Part shown: in pieces, positions 40,879 through 50,891 of the stretch
Position numbering within the stretch: position 1 is the first letter of the stretch
Layout of the letters: each line of letters starts with the position of its first letter
Origin: Blastococcus sp. URHD0036
Lineage (GTDB): Bacteria; Actinomycetota; Actinomycetes; Mycobacteriales; Geodermatophilaceae
Length of the DNA stretch: 64,000 bases
Direction: 5' to 3'
Assembly (NCBI RefSeq): GCF_000701365.1
Contig: NZ_JNIK01000014.1
Coordinates: forward strand, 372,001 to 436,000
The notes under the pieces: model-generated
Databases searched by the model: none
The model's input: only the letters and a program-made list of their open reading frames with translations
What the model was told of the DNA's origin: nothing
Translations under genes and position numbers: made by a program

Positions 40879-41669
40879 TGGACGACGCCGCGGCTGCCAC
40901 CACCGACGGCGATCGACTCCCCGGTGATGCCGGCGCTGCGCGGTGAGGCGAGGAAGGCCACGAGGTCGGCGACCTCCGCGGCGGTGACCAGCCGGCCGAT
41001 GCTGGTGCCGGCCGCCATCCGCCGGGCCGCCTCCGCCTCGTCGACGCCCTCGCGCGCCGCCCGGTCGGCGACCACCGCGGCGGTCCGCTCCGTGACCGTC
41101 GTCCCGGGGTGCACGCAGGTCACCGTGATGCCCGACGGGCCCAGCTCGTCGGCCAGGTTGGCGGTCATAGCGGCGACCGCGACGTTGCGCACCGAGCCGA
41201 CCAGCGAGCCGGTGCGCCGCGCGTTCAGCCCGCTCACGTTCACGATCCGGCCCCACCCGGCGGCGGCCATGTGCGGCGCCACCGCCCGCGCGCAGCGCAG
41301 GTAGCCCAGCACCTTCGTCTCCAGCTCGATGCGGACGTCGTCGTCGGCGAGATCGGCGAGCGGCTTCGTCGGGCCGGCCGAGGCCGGGCGGGCGGCGCAG
41401 TTGACCAGGACGTCGACCCCGCCCCACTCGGTGACGACCCGGTCGACCATCGCCCGGACGGCGTCGTCGTCGGTCGTGTCGGCCGACAGCGGCAGCAGCG
41501 GGACGCCGTGCGGCGCCACCCGGTCGGCGGCCGCCGCCAGCCCCGCCGCGTCCCGCGCCACCAGGGCGACCGAGGCGCCCTCGGCGGCCAGGGCCTCCGC
41601 GACCGCCAGGCCGATGCCGCGGCTCGCACCGGTCACGATCGCGCGCCGTCCGCGCAGTCCCAGGTCCAT
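40872..41669 (-). CDS. Atypical short-chain dehydrogenase/reductase lacking Tyr/Lys
   Basis: A 265-residue SDR with the Rossmann motif TGASRGIG, the ADTTDD acidic contact and VNCAARPAS in the NNAG position. IVNVSG carries the catalytic-Ser-like position. However, where YxxxK is expected the sequence reads VGSVRN, so Tyr is replaced by Val and Lys by Arg. It may therefore bind nucleotide without classical SDR catalysis or use another residue. The ending GITGESIAVGGG is normal. It is divergent from glycerate kinase. Start ATG 41669. Confidence 0.85.
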   Translation of the reverse strand: MDLGLRGRRAIVTGASRGIGLAVAEALAAEGASVALVARDAAGLAAAADRVAPHGVPLLPLSADTTDDDAVRAMVDRVVTEWGGVDVLVNCAARPASAGPTKPLADLADDDVRIELETKVLGYLRCARAVAPHMAAAGWGRIVNVSGLNARRTGSLVGSVRNVAVAAMTANLADELGPSGITVTCVHPGTTVTERTAAVVADRAAREGVDEAEAARRMAAGTSIGRLVTAAEVADLVAFLASPRSAGITGESIAVGGGSRGVVHY

Positions 41670-41710
41670 GCCGTCATCCTGCCGGTCCGCATGTGCAGCA
41701 CCCTGTGCGC

Positions 41711-42838
41711 ATGACAGGTGCGCGGGTCGTCGTCGCCCCGGACTCCTTCAAGGGCTCGCTGTCGGCCGCGGAGGCCGCCGCCGCGCTCGCCCGTGGACTG
41801 CGGCGGGGAGCGCCGGGCGCCGAGGTGGTCGAGCACCCGGTCGCCGACGGCGGCGAGGGCACCGTCGACCTCGTGCTGCGGCAGGGCTTCGCGCCGGTGG
41901 CCGCTCGCGTCGCGGGCCCGCTGGGGGCGCCGGTCGAGGCCCGGTTCGCCGTCCGCGGGGACACGGCGGTCGTGGAGATGGCGGCCGCCGCCGGGCTCGG
42001 CCTGCTGCCCGGCCCGCCGGACGACGCCACGGCGCGGGCGGCCTCGACCGCCGGGGTGGGGGAGCTGCTGGCGGCCGCGCTCGGCACCGGCGTCCGCCGG
42101 GTGGTGCTGGGCATCGGCGGCAGCGCGACGACCGACGGCGGCTCGGGCGCGGTCGCCGCCCTCGGCGCACAGCTGCTCACCGCCCGGGGGGAGCCGCTCG
42201 CCCCCGGCGGCGCGGCGCTGCTCGACCTGGCGGTGCTCGACCTCGCCGGCCTCGACCCGCGGCCGGCCGACGTCGAGCTGCTGGTGGCCTGCGACGTGGA
42301 CAACCCGCTCACCGGGCCGGCCGGCGCCGCCGCCGTCTACGGCCCGCAGAAGGGTGCGAGCCCCGGCACGGTGGCGCTGCTCGACCGCGCGCTGTCCCGG
42401 TGGGCCGACGTCGTCGCGGCGACCACCGGCCGCGACGTGCGCGACCTGGCGGGGGCCGGCGCGGCGGGCGGCCTGGGCTTCGCGGCCGCGGCACTGCTCG
42501 GCGCGCGGATCGTCCCGGGCGTCGCGTTCCTCCTCGAGCTGACCGGCGTCGCCGGCGCCGTCCGCGGTGCGGACCTCGTCGTCGTCGGCGAGGGCCGGCT
42601 CGACGCGCAGAGCCTCCGCGGCAAGGGGCCGGTCGGGGTGGCCGCGCTCGCCCGGGCGGCAGGGGCCCAGGTCGTCGCGGTGGCCGGCCGCTGCGACCTG
42701 GCCGACCCCGCGGACGCCGGGTTCGCCGGCGTGCACCAGCTGCGCGACCTCGAGCCGGACCCGGTGCGGAGCATGCAGCGGGCCGCCGAGCTGCTGGAGG
42801 TCGTCGGCGAGCGGATCGCGGCGGAACGGCTCAGCTGA
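41711..42838 (+). CDS. Glycerate kinase
   Basis: A 375-residue GckA/GlxK-family kinase that phosphorylates D-glycerate to 2- or 3-phosphoglycerate. The N-terminal VVVAPDSFKGSLSAAEAA is the family signature; VADGGEGTVD, LGIGGSATTDGGSG, DVDNPLTGPAGAA and VVGEGRLDAQS follow in order. ATG 41711 gives the standard N-terminus. Glycerate would come from glyoxylate or sugar-acid degradation, which could connect to the upstream sugar-acid locus, but the genes are far apart. It converges on the CoA-transferase gene with an 8-base overlap. Confidence 0.93.
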   Translation: MTGARVVVAPDSFKGSLSAAEAAAALARGLRRGAPGAEVVEHPVADGGEGTVDLVLRQGFAPVAARVAGPLGAPVEARFAVRGDTAVVEMAAAAGLGLLPGPPDDATARAASTAGVGELLAAALGTGVRRVVLGIGGSATTDGGSGAVAALGAQLLTARGEPLAPGGAALLDLAVLDLAGLDPRPADVELLVACDVDNPLTGPAGAAAVYGPQKGASPGTVALLDRALSRWADVVAATTGRDVRDLAGAGAAGGLGFAAAALLGARIVPGVAFLLELTGVAGAVRGADLVVVGEGRLDAQSLRGKGPVGVAALARAAGAQVVAVAGRCDLADPADAGFAGVHQLRDLEPDPVRSMQRAAELLEVVGERIAAERLS

Positions 42839-44111
42839 GCCAGACGGGCTCCGACGCCCGGGCCGCGTGCGTCCACGGGGGCGCGCCGGGCGGGCCGACC
42901 ACAGCGACCGGGCCGCCGTCGGTGGGCAGCTCGACCAGGTACGGCGCGGGGTCCGGGTCGTCCCCGGCCCGGTCGGGGAACCGCCCGAGGGCGAGCAGCC
43001 GGGCCGCCGTCCGGGCCAGCGCCAGCTCGGCGTGCCACACCCCGCCCTCGTCCCGGCGGCGGGTCAGCGCGCGCAGGGCGGCGGCGGCCGCGAGGTGCCC
43101 GGTCGCGTGGTCGAGCACCTGCGCCGGGAGGACGCCGGGGCGGTCGGCGGAACCGCAGGCCGCCGCGATGCCGGTGGCCGCCTGCACGAGCGAGTCGAAG
43201 CCGCGCCGGCGTCCCCACGGTCCGTCCGTGCCCCACGCCGACATCCGCACCACCACGAGGTGCGGATGCCGCTCCGCGAGCTCCGCCGGGTCCAGCCCGA
43301 GCGCCTCCAGCGCGCCCGGGCGGTACCCGAGGAGGAGGACGTCGGCGCCGGCCAGCAACTGCTCCATCGCCGCCCGGCCGGCCGGCGTCGCGAGGTCGAC
43401 CACCGCGGTGCGCTGACCGGAGCCGGTGTCGGCGAGCGTGCCCGGGTCCTCGGGCAGCCGAGGGCTCTCCAGGCGCAGCACGTCGGCCCCGTGCGCGGCG
43501 AGCGTGCGGGCGGCCACCGGCCCGGCGATGACGCGGGTGAAGGAGAGCACCCGCGGCCGGCCGACGTCCCGGGCCGGCGCGTTCCCGACCCGATCCAGGG
43601 AGAGCAGCGGCAGCCCGGCGACCGCGCGTCCCGGCGCCGAGGCGGCCCACTCCGCCTCGGTGCGGACCGCCGCGGCGGCACCGCCGGCGGCCACCACCGC
43701 CTCCTCGAGGTCCAGCGCCGTCATCCCGGCCGCGGTGGCGTCCGGGTCGTCCTCGCCGAGCACCGACACGACGGCGGCACGGTGGTGCGGGTAGTTGGCG
43801 TGCAGCCGCACCCAGCCGTCACCCGCCCGCCAGAACCGCGACATCGGCGCGAAGCCCGGCCCGACCGGCGCTCCGCCGCGGGTGACGAACCGCTCGCTGC
43901 GGACGGCGAGGCCCACGTGCCGCGCGTCGAGCTCCACGGGCGCCGCCGAGCCGGCCAGCTCCCGGGCGGCCAGCAGCTGCGCGGCCACCGCGGCCAGGGC
44001 CGTCTCCTCCGCCGCCAGCGGACCGGAGAGACCGGTCGAGCCGGAGACGGTGACGGGTGGCGGTGGTCCGCCGCCCAGCGCGGCCCAGGTCTCCGCGAGC
44101 AGCTCGGTCAC
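42831..44111 (-). CDS. CaiB/BaiF-family (class III) CoA transferase
   Basis: A 426-residue class III CoA transferase. LSFTRVIAGPVAARTLAAHGADVLRLESP is the characteristic CoA-binding beta-alpha segment, and GYRPGALEALGLDPAELAERHPHLVVVRMSAWG is typical. The candidate catalytic Asp, which forms the acyl anhydride, is in VLDHATGHLAAAAAL. The unusual order, with the classical N-terminal block near residue 190, shows an additional N-terminal domain. GTG 44111 overlaps the stop of the GlxA-type regulator. The acid substrate is unknown. Confidence 0.87.
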   Translation of the reverse strand: MTELLAETWAALGGGPPPPVTVSGSTGLSGPLAAEETALAAVAAQLLAARELAGSAAPVELDARHVGLAVRSERFVTRGGAPVGPGFAPMSRFWRAGDGWVRLHANYPHHRAAVVSVLGEDDPDATAAGMTALDLEEAVVAAGGAAAAVRTEAEWAASAPGRAVAGLPLLSLDRVGNAPARDVGRPRVLSFTRVIAGPVAARTLAAHGADVLRLESPRLPEDPGTLADTGSGQRTAVVDLATPAGRAAMEQLLAGADVLLLGYRPGALEALGLDPAELAERHPHLVVVRMSAWGTDGPWGRRRGFDSLVQAATGIAAACGSADRPGVLPAQVLDHATGHLAAAAALRALTRRRDEGGVWHAELALARTAARLLALGRFPDRAGDDPDPAPYLVELPTDGGPVAVVGPPGAPPWTHAARASEPVWLS

Positions 44112-45082
44112 GCCGACGCCCGGGCGGGCGGACCGGCGAAGGTGCGGCGGTAGGCCAGCGGCGTCGTCCCGAGCTTGCCGAAGTGGTGGCGCAGCACCGC
44201 GCCGGTGCCCCAGCCCACCTCGGCGGCGATGGCGTCGACCGGCAGGCTCGTGGTCTCCAGCAGCTCCTGGGCCCGCTGCAGCCGCATGCGGGCCACCCAC
44301 GCGGCCGGGGTGGCTCCGCAGGACTCGGTGAACCGGCGGGCCAGCGTGCGGGGCGACACCAGGGCCCGGCGCGCCAGCCGCTCGACGGAGAGGTCCTCGT
44401 CGAGACGCGCCAGCGCCCACTCCTGCAGGGCGGCGATGCCGTCGTCCGCGGCGCGGGGGAGCGGGGTGGCCACGTACTGGGCCTGCCCGCCGTCCCGGTG
44501 CGGCGGCACGACCATCCGCCGGGCGATCCGGGCGGCGGCCGTGGCGCCGTGCGCCTGGCGGACCAGGTGCAGGCAGGCGTCGATGCCCGCGGCCGTGCCG
44601 GCACTGGTGACGACCGCGCCGTCGTCGACGTAGAGGACGTCGGGGTCGACCCGGGCCCGGGGGTGCCGCGCGGCCAGGTCTGCGGTGTACATCCAGTGCG
44701 TCGTGCACGGACGCCCGTCGAGCAGGCCGGCCTCGGCGAGCACGAACGCGGCGGTGCAGATCGACAGCACCCGGGCCCCGCGCTCGACGGTCTCCCGCAC
44801 CAGTCGCTTCACCGCCTCGGGGGTCGGCAGGTCCGCCGGCCGGGCCGCGATGGCCACGACGTCGGCCTCGGCGGCCCGGTCCAGGCCGTGCGCGACGTCG
44901 ATGGTGAGACCCGCCTTCATCGGCACCAGCCCGGGCCGCTCGGCGACCACCGCGAAGTCGAACGCCGGGACCCCGTCGCCGGTGCGGTCGATGCCGAACA
45001 CCTCGCACAGCACGCTGAGCTCGAACGGGGAGACGCCGGGCAGGGCGACGGCCGCGACCGAGCGCAGCGGGTACCGGGTCAC
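44108..45082 (-). CDS. GlxA-family regulator (DJ-1/PfpI + AraC HTH)
   Basis: A 324-residue regulator with an N-terminal class I amidotransferase-like domain (VAAVALPGVSPFELSVLCEVFG; nucleophile-elbow-like VLSICTAAFVLAEAGLLDG) and a C-terminal AraC domain with two HTH motifs (LSVERLARRALVSPRTLARRF; PVDAIAAEVGWGTGAVLRHHF). Such proteins are typical transcription activators responding to small nitrogen or carbon metabolites. GTG start overlaps the MDMPI stop, and the CoA-transferase start overlaps its own stop, so the three genes form one operon. Confidence 0.92.
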   Translation of the reverse strand: MTRYPLRSVAAVALPGVSPFELSVLCEVFGIDRTGDGVPAFDFAVVAERPGLVPMKAGLTIDVAHGLDRAAEADVVAIAARPADLPTPEAVKRLVRETVERGARVLSICTAAFVLAEAGLLDGRPCTTHWMYTADLAARHPRARVDPDVLYVDDGAVVTSAGTAAGIDACLHLVRQAHGATAAARIARRMVVPPHRDGGQAQYVATPLPRAADDGIAALQEWALARLDEDLSVERLARRALVSPRTLARRFTESCGATPAAWVARMRLQRAQELLETTSLPVDAIAAEVGWGTGAVLRHHFGKLGTTPLAYRRTFAGPPARASA

Positions 45083-45777
45083 GGGACCACCGGCTCGGCG
45101 AGGAGGGCGGCGGCCGCGGCACGGTCACCGGTCACGGTCAGCCGGTCGTCGTCCAGGGGCAGCCGGCGCCACAGCAGCAGCGCGAGGGCGACCTCGGACC
45201 CGGTGACCTCGGCGACCGGGGCGGGCCCGAGCGTCCAGCTCCCCGTGGGCGCGGTGAACCGGATCCCGCCGGTCGGTGCGGCCATCCGGCCGAGCTCCAC
45301 CTGGCGGGGCTGCATGGTGTCGAGGACCTCCGCCACGCAGTCCGCGGCGACCGCCGGGTCGGCGGCGGGGTCGGCGCCGACCGCCGCGGCGAGGTCGAGC
45401 CGGTGGACGAACGTCTCGTGCAGCTGGCGCCGCGCCCACCAGGCGGTCGTGCCCGGGCCGGTGAGGGTGACGCAGGGGCGCTCGGGGCCGGCCAGCTCCG
45501 CCCGCAGCTCGGCGGCCGCGGCCGCGTAGTCCGCTGCGGTGGTGGCCCGCCACAGCGGCCGCATGTCGGGCAGGTCGGCGTCGGCACCGGTCCGGGTGGC
45601 GAGCGCCGCCCACCGGTGGATCGTGGCCAGGTGCCGGACGAGCACGCCGGCGGTCCAGTCGCCGCAGGCCGGGACCGGGACGTCGCCGGGCGCCCCGGCG
45701 GCGAGGGCGGCGAAGGCCTCCTGCTCGCGGCTCAGGGCGGCGAGGGAGTCGAGGACGGGCGCGCGCGAGGTCTCCAC
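45079..45777 (-). CDS. MDMPI / maleylpyruvate isomerase-family mycothiol-dependent protein
   Basis: A 232-residue DinB-like protein of the actinobacterial maleylpyruvate isomerase family. The four-helix N-terminal domain has CGDWTAGVLVRHLATIHRWA and the metal-binding RRQLHETFVHRLDL (His-Glu-His). The C-terminal MDMPI domain ends LLLWRRLPLDDDRLTVTGD. Members use mycothiol for isomerisation or transfer, but many have unknown substrates. GTG 45777 heads the operon with the GlxA-type regulator and CoA transferase. Confidence 0.85.
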   Translation of the reverse strand: METSRAPVLDSLAALSREQEAFAALAAGAPGDVPVPACGDWTAGVLVRHLATIHRWAALATRTGADADLPDMRPLWRATTAADYAAAAAELRAELAGPERPCVTLTGPGTTAWWARRQLHETFVHRLDLAAAVGADPAADPAVAADCVAEVLDTMQPRQVELGRMAAPTGGIRFTAPTGSWTLGPAPVAEVTGSEVALALLLWRRLPLDDDRLTVTGDRAAAAALLAEPVVP

Positions 45778-45813
45778 CCGGTCAGCATGCCGAGAGGGGA
45801 CCGCCCCGCCCAG

Positions 45814-45848
45814 TGGCAGGTCTGCCGGGACGCGTCGATTTCCTGCCA
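45814..45848. promoter_or_regulatory. Inverted repeats upstream of the MDMPI operon
   Basis: TGGCAGG (45814-45820) is inverted with CCTGCCA (45842-45848), and GGCAGgtCTGCC (45815-45826) forms a small perfect palindrome within it. The site lies between the methyltransferase stop and the MDMPI start on the minus strand. It may be a terminator for the former or an operator for the operon, perhaps of the GlxA-type protein. Confidence 0.35.
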
Positions 45849-45853
45849 GCGGC

Positions 45854-46651
45854 TCAGTCCGCCGCGCGCGCGGTCACGACGTGGGCGCCGAGCTCGCCGG
45901 AGAGCGGGCCCTCGCCCAGCCGCTCGGTCAGCCGGGCCGCGACGGCGTCGGTCAGCTCGTCGAGCGGCCCGTGCAGCTCCAGGGCGAAGCGCAGCGGCGT
46001 GCCCAGGCAGAAGCCCTCGGCCAGCGAGCGCGCCGAGGGCGCCTCGGCGGGGAGGACGACGGTGTCGAACCGCTCCACGGCCAGGCCCCCGGCGACCACG
46101 TCGGTGGTGACGACCGCGGGATCGGCGTAGCCGTGCGGCACGCGCTCGATGAACTGCGGGGTCTGCTCGGGCAGCACCTCGGCGAGCGCGGCGACGACCG
46201 CCGCGGTGAAGGTCGACCGGTCCACCACGTCCCAGACGGTGAACAGCAGCCGGCCGCCGGGGGCGAGGGCGCGGGCGGCCTCGGCGTAGGCCGCGGGCCG
46301 GTCGGGGAAGAACATCGCACCGAACGAGCACACGACCAGGTCCACCGAGGCGTCGGGGACGCCCAGGTCGGCGGCGTCGGCGGTCCGCCACTCCACGTCG
46401 GGCACCCGCCGGGCTCCCTCGGCGGCCATGCCGGCGTTCAGGTCGGTGGCCACGATCGCCGCCTCCGGCAGGGCGGCGCGCAGCTGCCGCGTGACGACGC
46501 CGGTGCCGGCCGCCACCTCGAGCACCCGTGCCGGGCGCAGCGCCGCCGCGCGGGTGGCCAGCTCGTGCGCGAAGGGCTCGAACAGGACCGGCCCCAGGCA
46601 GTCGTCGTAGACGGCCGGCATGGACCCGGCCCAGGTGGCGTCGGAGGTCAT
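45854..46651 (-). CDS. Class I SAM-dependent methyltransferase
   Basis: A 265-residue Rossmann-like methyltransferase. Motif I is VLEVAAGTGVVTRQL, the acidic loop is IVATDLNAGM, motif II-like ADAADLGVPDASVDLVVCSFGAMFFPD and motif III ALAPGGRLLFTVWD follow. The substrate-binding C-terminus is not diagnostic; relatives methylate small molecules such as quinone precursors or lipids. Start ATG 46651. It is divergent from the DUF6394-like gene across about 110 bases. Confidence 0.9.
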   Translation of the reverse strand: MTSDATWAGSMPAVYDDCLGPVLFEPFAHELATRAAALRPARVLEVAAGTGVVTRQLRAALPEAAIVATDLNAGMAAEGARRVPDVEWRTADAADLGVPDASVDLVVCSFGAMFFPDRPAAYAEAARALAPGGRLLFTVWDVVDRSTFTAAVVAALAEVLPEQTPQFIERVPHGYADPAVVTTDVVAGGLAVERFDTVVLPAEAPSARSLAEGFCLGTPLRFALELHGPLDELTDAVAARLTERLGEGPLSGELGAHVVTARAAD

Positions 46652-46764
46652 GCCGCCACAGCGTGGCCCGGCAGTCGTGCGGGCGGAAGGGCGACCGACC
46701 GGCGGGGGCGCACCGGCGGCGCTACGGTCGTCGTCGGTCCAGGTCAGGGAGGAGGTCCGGGCGC

Positions 46765-47151
46765 GTGAACCTCGAGAAGGTCGTGTTCGGGTTCTTCGTG
46801 CTGCTCGCCGCGACCCTGAACTTCGGCTTCTTCATCGGCGACATCTCCGACCCCACGCTGCACAGCCCGTGGGAGCTCTACGCCGCGGTGGTCGTCAACC
46901 TCATCGCGACGGTGCTCAAGTTCGGCGACCGCACGCAGATCGGCGCGGTGCACCTGGCCACCAGCCTGGTCGCCGACCTGCAGCTCATGGCCGCGACCGT
47001 GGTCTACGTGTACGCCGAGCACGTCAGCAGCGCCGGCCTCGACGCCCACGCCACCTCCAGCTACGTCTCCCTCTCCGGCGGGGCGCTGCTGGCCAACATG
47101 GTCTCGCTGGTGCTGCTGGTCGTCGAGACCGTGTCCTTCCAGCGACGCTGA
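46765..47151 (+). CDS. DUF6394-like small membrane protein
   Basis: A 128-residue protein with four hydrophobic helices (about residues 5-24, 37-51, 62-82 and 100-122) and the conserved-looking VVNLIATVLKFGDRTQIGAVHLATSLVADLQL. It resembles the DUF6394 family, of unknown function. GTG 46765 has GGGAGGAGG upstream. The ion-channel gene starts 11 bases later on the same strand, so it is likely an accessory subunit or modulator of that channel, by inference. Confidence 0.7.
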   Translation: MNLEKVVFGFFVLLAATLNFGFFIGDISDPTLHSPWELYAAVVVNLIATVLKFGDRTQIGAVHLATSLVADLQLMAATVVYVYAEHVSSAGLDAHATSSYVSLSGGALLANMVSLVLLVVETVSFQRR

Positions 47152-47162
47152 CGGCGGCCGGC

Positions 47163-48968
47163 GTGGGCGGGGTGCTCCGGGCCTTCTGGCGGCAGTTCGC
47201 CGGCTCGTCGACGCCGCCGCCGAAGCGGATGCACCGCCGCCACCCCGTGGTGACGCGGGCCGCGGAGTCGGGCGCGGTGTTCGTCGTGCTCCGCCGGCTG
47301 CGGGCGCCGCTGATCACGCTGATCCTCGTCTTCACGGTGAGCGTGGTCGGGCTCAGCCTCGTCCCGGGGCAGGACGCGACCGGCGCCCCGGCGCGGATGA
47401 GCGTCTTCGACGCCTTCTACTTCATGAGCTACACGGCGACGACCATCGGCTTCGGCGAGCTGCCGAACGAGTTCACCTACGCCCAGCGGATGTGGGTCAC
47501 CGGCGCGATCTACCTGACCGTCGTCGGCTGGGCGTACGCCATCGGCGCGGTGCTCACGCTGCTGCAGGACCGCGCGTTCCGGCGGGCGCTCACCCGTGGG
47601 CACGTGACCCGCAAGGTGGCCCGGCTGCGCGAGCCCTTCCTGCTGATGGCCGGCTACGGGCAGACCGGGGAGATGCTCGGGGAGTCCTTCGACGCGCTGG
47701 GCCGGCGCTTCACCGTGATCGACCGGGACGACGCCCGCATCGACGTGCTGGAGCTGAACACCTCGCACGCCGACGTGCCCGGACTCGTCGGCGACGCCCG
47801 CGACCTGCACGCGCTGGTCGTCGCCGGGCTGGACCACCCGTGGTGCGAGGGCGTCGTCGCGCTCACCAACGACGACCAGGCGAACCTGGCGGTGGCGATG
47901 GCCGCGGCGCTGCTGCGGCCCGAGCTGCCGGTGGTGGCGCGGACGACGTCGGCGGTCGTGGCCGAGCGGATGGCTGCGTTCGGGTCGCCCACGGTGATCA
48001 ACCCGTTCGACCGGTTCGGCGACCGGCTGCGGCTGGCGCTGCGCGCACCGTCGTCCTACCAGCTGACCACCTGGCTGGAGAGCGGACCGGGAGCGGCGCT
48101 GCCCGAGTGGCGCGACGCGCCGGCACCCGGGCGCTGGGTGGTGGCCGGCTACGGCGCGTTCGGCCGGCACTTCAGCAGCGACCTGCGCGCCGAGGGGCTC
48201 GAGGTCGCGACCATCGACCCGCACCCGGCCGACGGCGAGGAGCCGCCGACGGTCGTCGGCGACGCCTCCGACCCCGACGTCCTGCGGGCGGCCGGGCTGG
48301 TCGGCGCCGTCGGGTTCGTGGCCGGGACCGACGACGACATCACCAACGTGTCGCTGGTCGCCGAGGCCCGCCGGGTGGCGCCCGGGGTGTTCGTGGCCGC
48401 CCGGCAGAACGACCCGACCAGCGGTCCGCTGTTCGCCGCGCTGGAGGTCGACGCGCTGCTGGTGCCGACCGCCGTCGTGGCGCACGAGGCCTACGCGCAG
48501 CTGTCCACGCCGCTGCTGTGGCGCTTCCTCCGGGGACTGCTCGAGCGGGACGACGCCTGGGCCGCGGAGGTGACGGCCCGGCTCGTCGAGCAGTGCGGCC
48601 ACCACCTCGACCCGCTGTGGAAGGTGTTGCTCGACGACGCCGAGGCGCCCTCGCTGCGGGGCTGGCTGGAGGGCGGCCGGCTGCGGCTGGGCGACCTGCT
48701 GCGCAGCCCGGTGGACCGGGAACGCCGGCTGGCGGTGGTCCCGCTGGTCCTGAGGCAGGGGGAGGAGCACCTGCTCGCGCCCGGGGACGACGTCGTGCTG
48801 CGGCCCGGCGACGAGCTGCTGTTCGCCGGCCGGCCGGCCGAGCGCCGGGCCCTGACCGCCACGCTGCTGGACGACGCGGTGCCGGAGTACCTGGTCAGCG
48901 GGCAGCGGGTGGCCTCGGGGTGGCTGTGGCGCAAGCTCAGCGGGCGGGTGCCGACGGCGTCGGGCTGA
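47163..48968 (+). CDS. RCK/TrkA-N-gated potassium channel-like protein
   Basis: A 601-residue channel. After a basic N-terminus, two membrane helices (about residues 48-66 and 117-138) flank the pore loop SYTATTIGFGELP, in which TIGFG corresponds to the K+ selectivity filter T-V-G-Y-G/TVGFG. Two TrkA-N/RCK domains follow (MAGYGQTGEMLGESF and VAGYGAFGRHFSSDL Rossmann loops), then a TrkA-C-like end (VLRPGDELLFAG). It should gate K+ or other cation flux in response to NAD(H) or nucleotides. GTG 47163 is a likely start, GTG 47172 an alternative. It is co-directional with a DUF6394-like gene. Confidence 0.88.
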   Translation: MGGVLRAFWRQFAGSSTPPPKRMHRRHPVVTRAAESGAVFVVLRRLRAPLITLILVFTVSVVGLSLVPGQDATGAPARMSVFDAFYFMSYTATTIGFGELPNEFTYAQRMWVTGAIYLTVVGWAYAIGAVLTLLQDRAFRRALTRGHVTRKVARLREPFLLMAGYGQTGEMLGESFDALGRRFTVIDRDDARIDVLELNTSHADVPGLVGDARDLHALVVAGLDHPWCEGVVALTNDDQANLAVAMAAALLRPELPVVARTTSAVVAERMAAFGSPTVINPFDRFGDRLRLALRAPSSYQLTTWLESGPGAALPEWRDAPAPGRWVVAGYGAFGRHFSSDLRAEGLEVATIDPHPADGEEPPTVVGDASDPDVLRAAGLVGAVGFVAGTDDDITNVSLVAEARRVAPGVFVAARQNDPTSGPLFAALEVDALLVPTAVVAHEAYAQLSTPLLWRFLRGLLERDDAWAAEVTARLVEQCGHHLDPLWKVLLDDAEAPSLRGWLEGGRLRLGDLLRSPVDRERRLAVVPLVLRQGEEHLLAPGDDVVLRPGDELLFAGRPAERRALTATLLDDAVPEYLVSGQRVASGWLWRKLSGRVPTASG

Positions 48969-49013
48969 GGTCCCGCGACACTCCCGACCGGCCACCGCTC
49001 CGCGGATCGGGGT

Positions 49014-50705
<1,692 letters not shown>

Positions 50706-50723
50706 CCGACAGAGGAGCACACG

Positions 50724-50882
50724 ATGAGCGAGAACGACCCCGGCCCGACGTCCGACGCCGAGGACGGCGGCTCGGCCCTCGACCTCCCGACCCGCGACTC
50801 CGACGACAGCCCGGACGAGTCGACGTCGATCGCCACCACGTCCGTCGAGGAGGCGCTGGCCGAGGGCGAGCACCTGCGCTGA
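50724..50882 (+). CDS. Small acidic protein (52 residues) downstream of the kinase
   Basis: ATG 50724 has GAGGAG 6 bases upstream and follows the kinase stop by 18 bases, so it is probably co-transcribed. The product is very acidic (many Asp/Glu), with no hydrophobic segment and several Thr/Ser (TRDSDDSPDESTSIATTSVEEA), so it could be a kinase substrate. I recognise no family. The coding assignment rests on the ribosome-binding site and position. Confidence 0.6.
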   Translation: MSENDPGPTSDAEDGGSALDLPTRDSDDSPDESTSIATTSVEEALAEGEHLR

Positions 50883-50891
50883 CCGGCCCCG

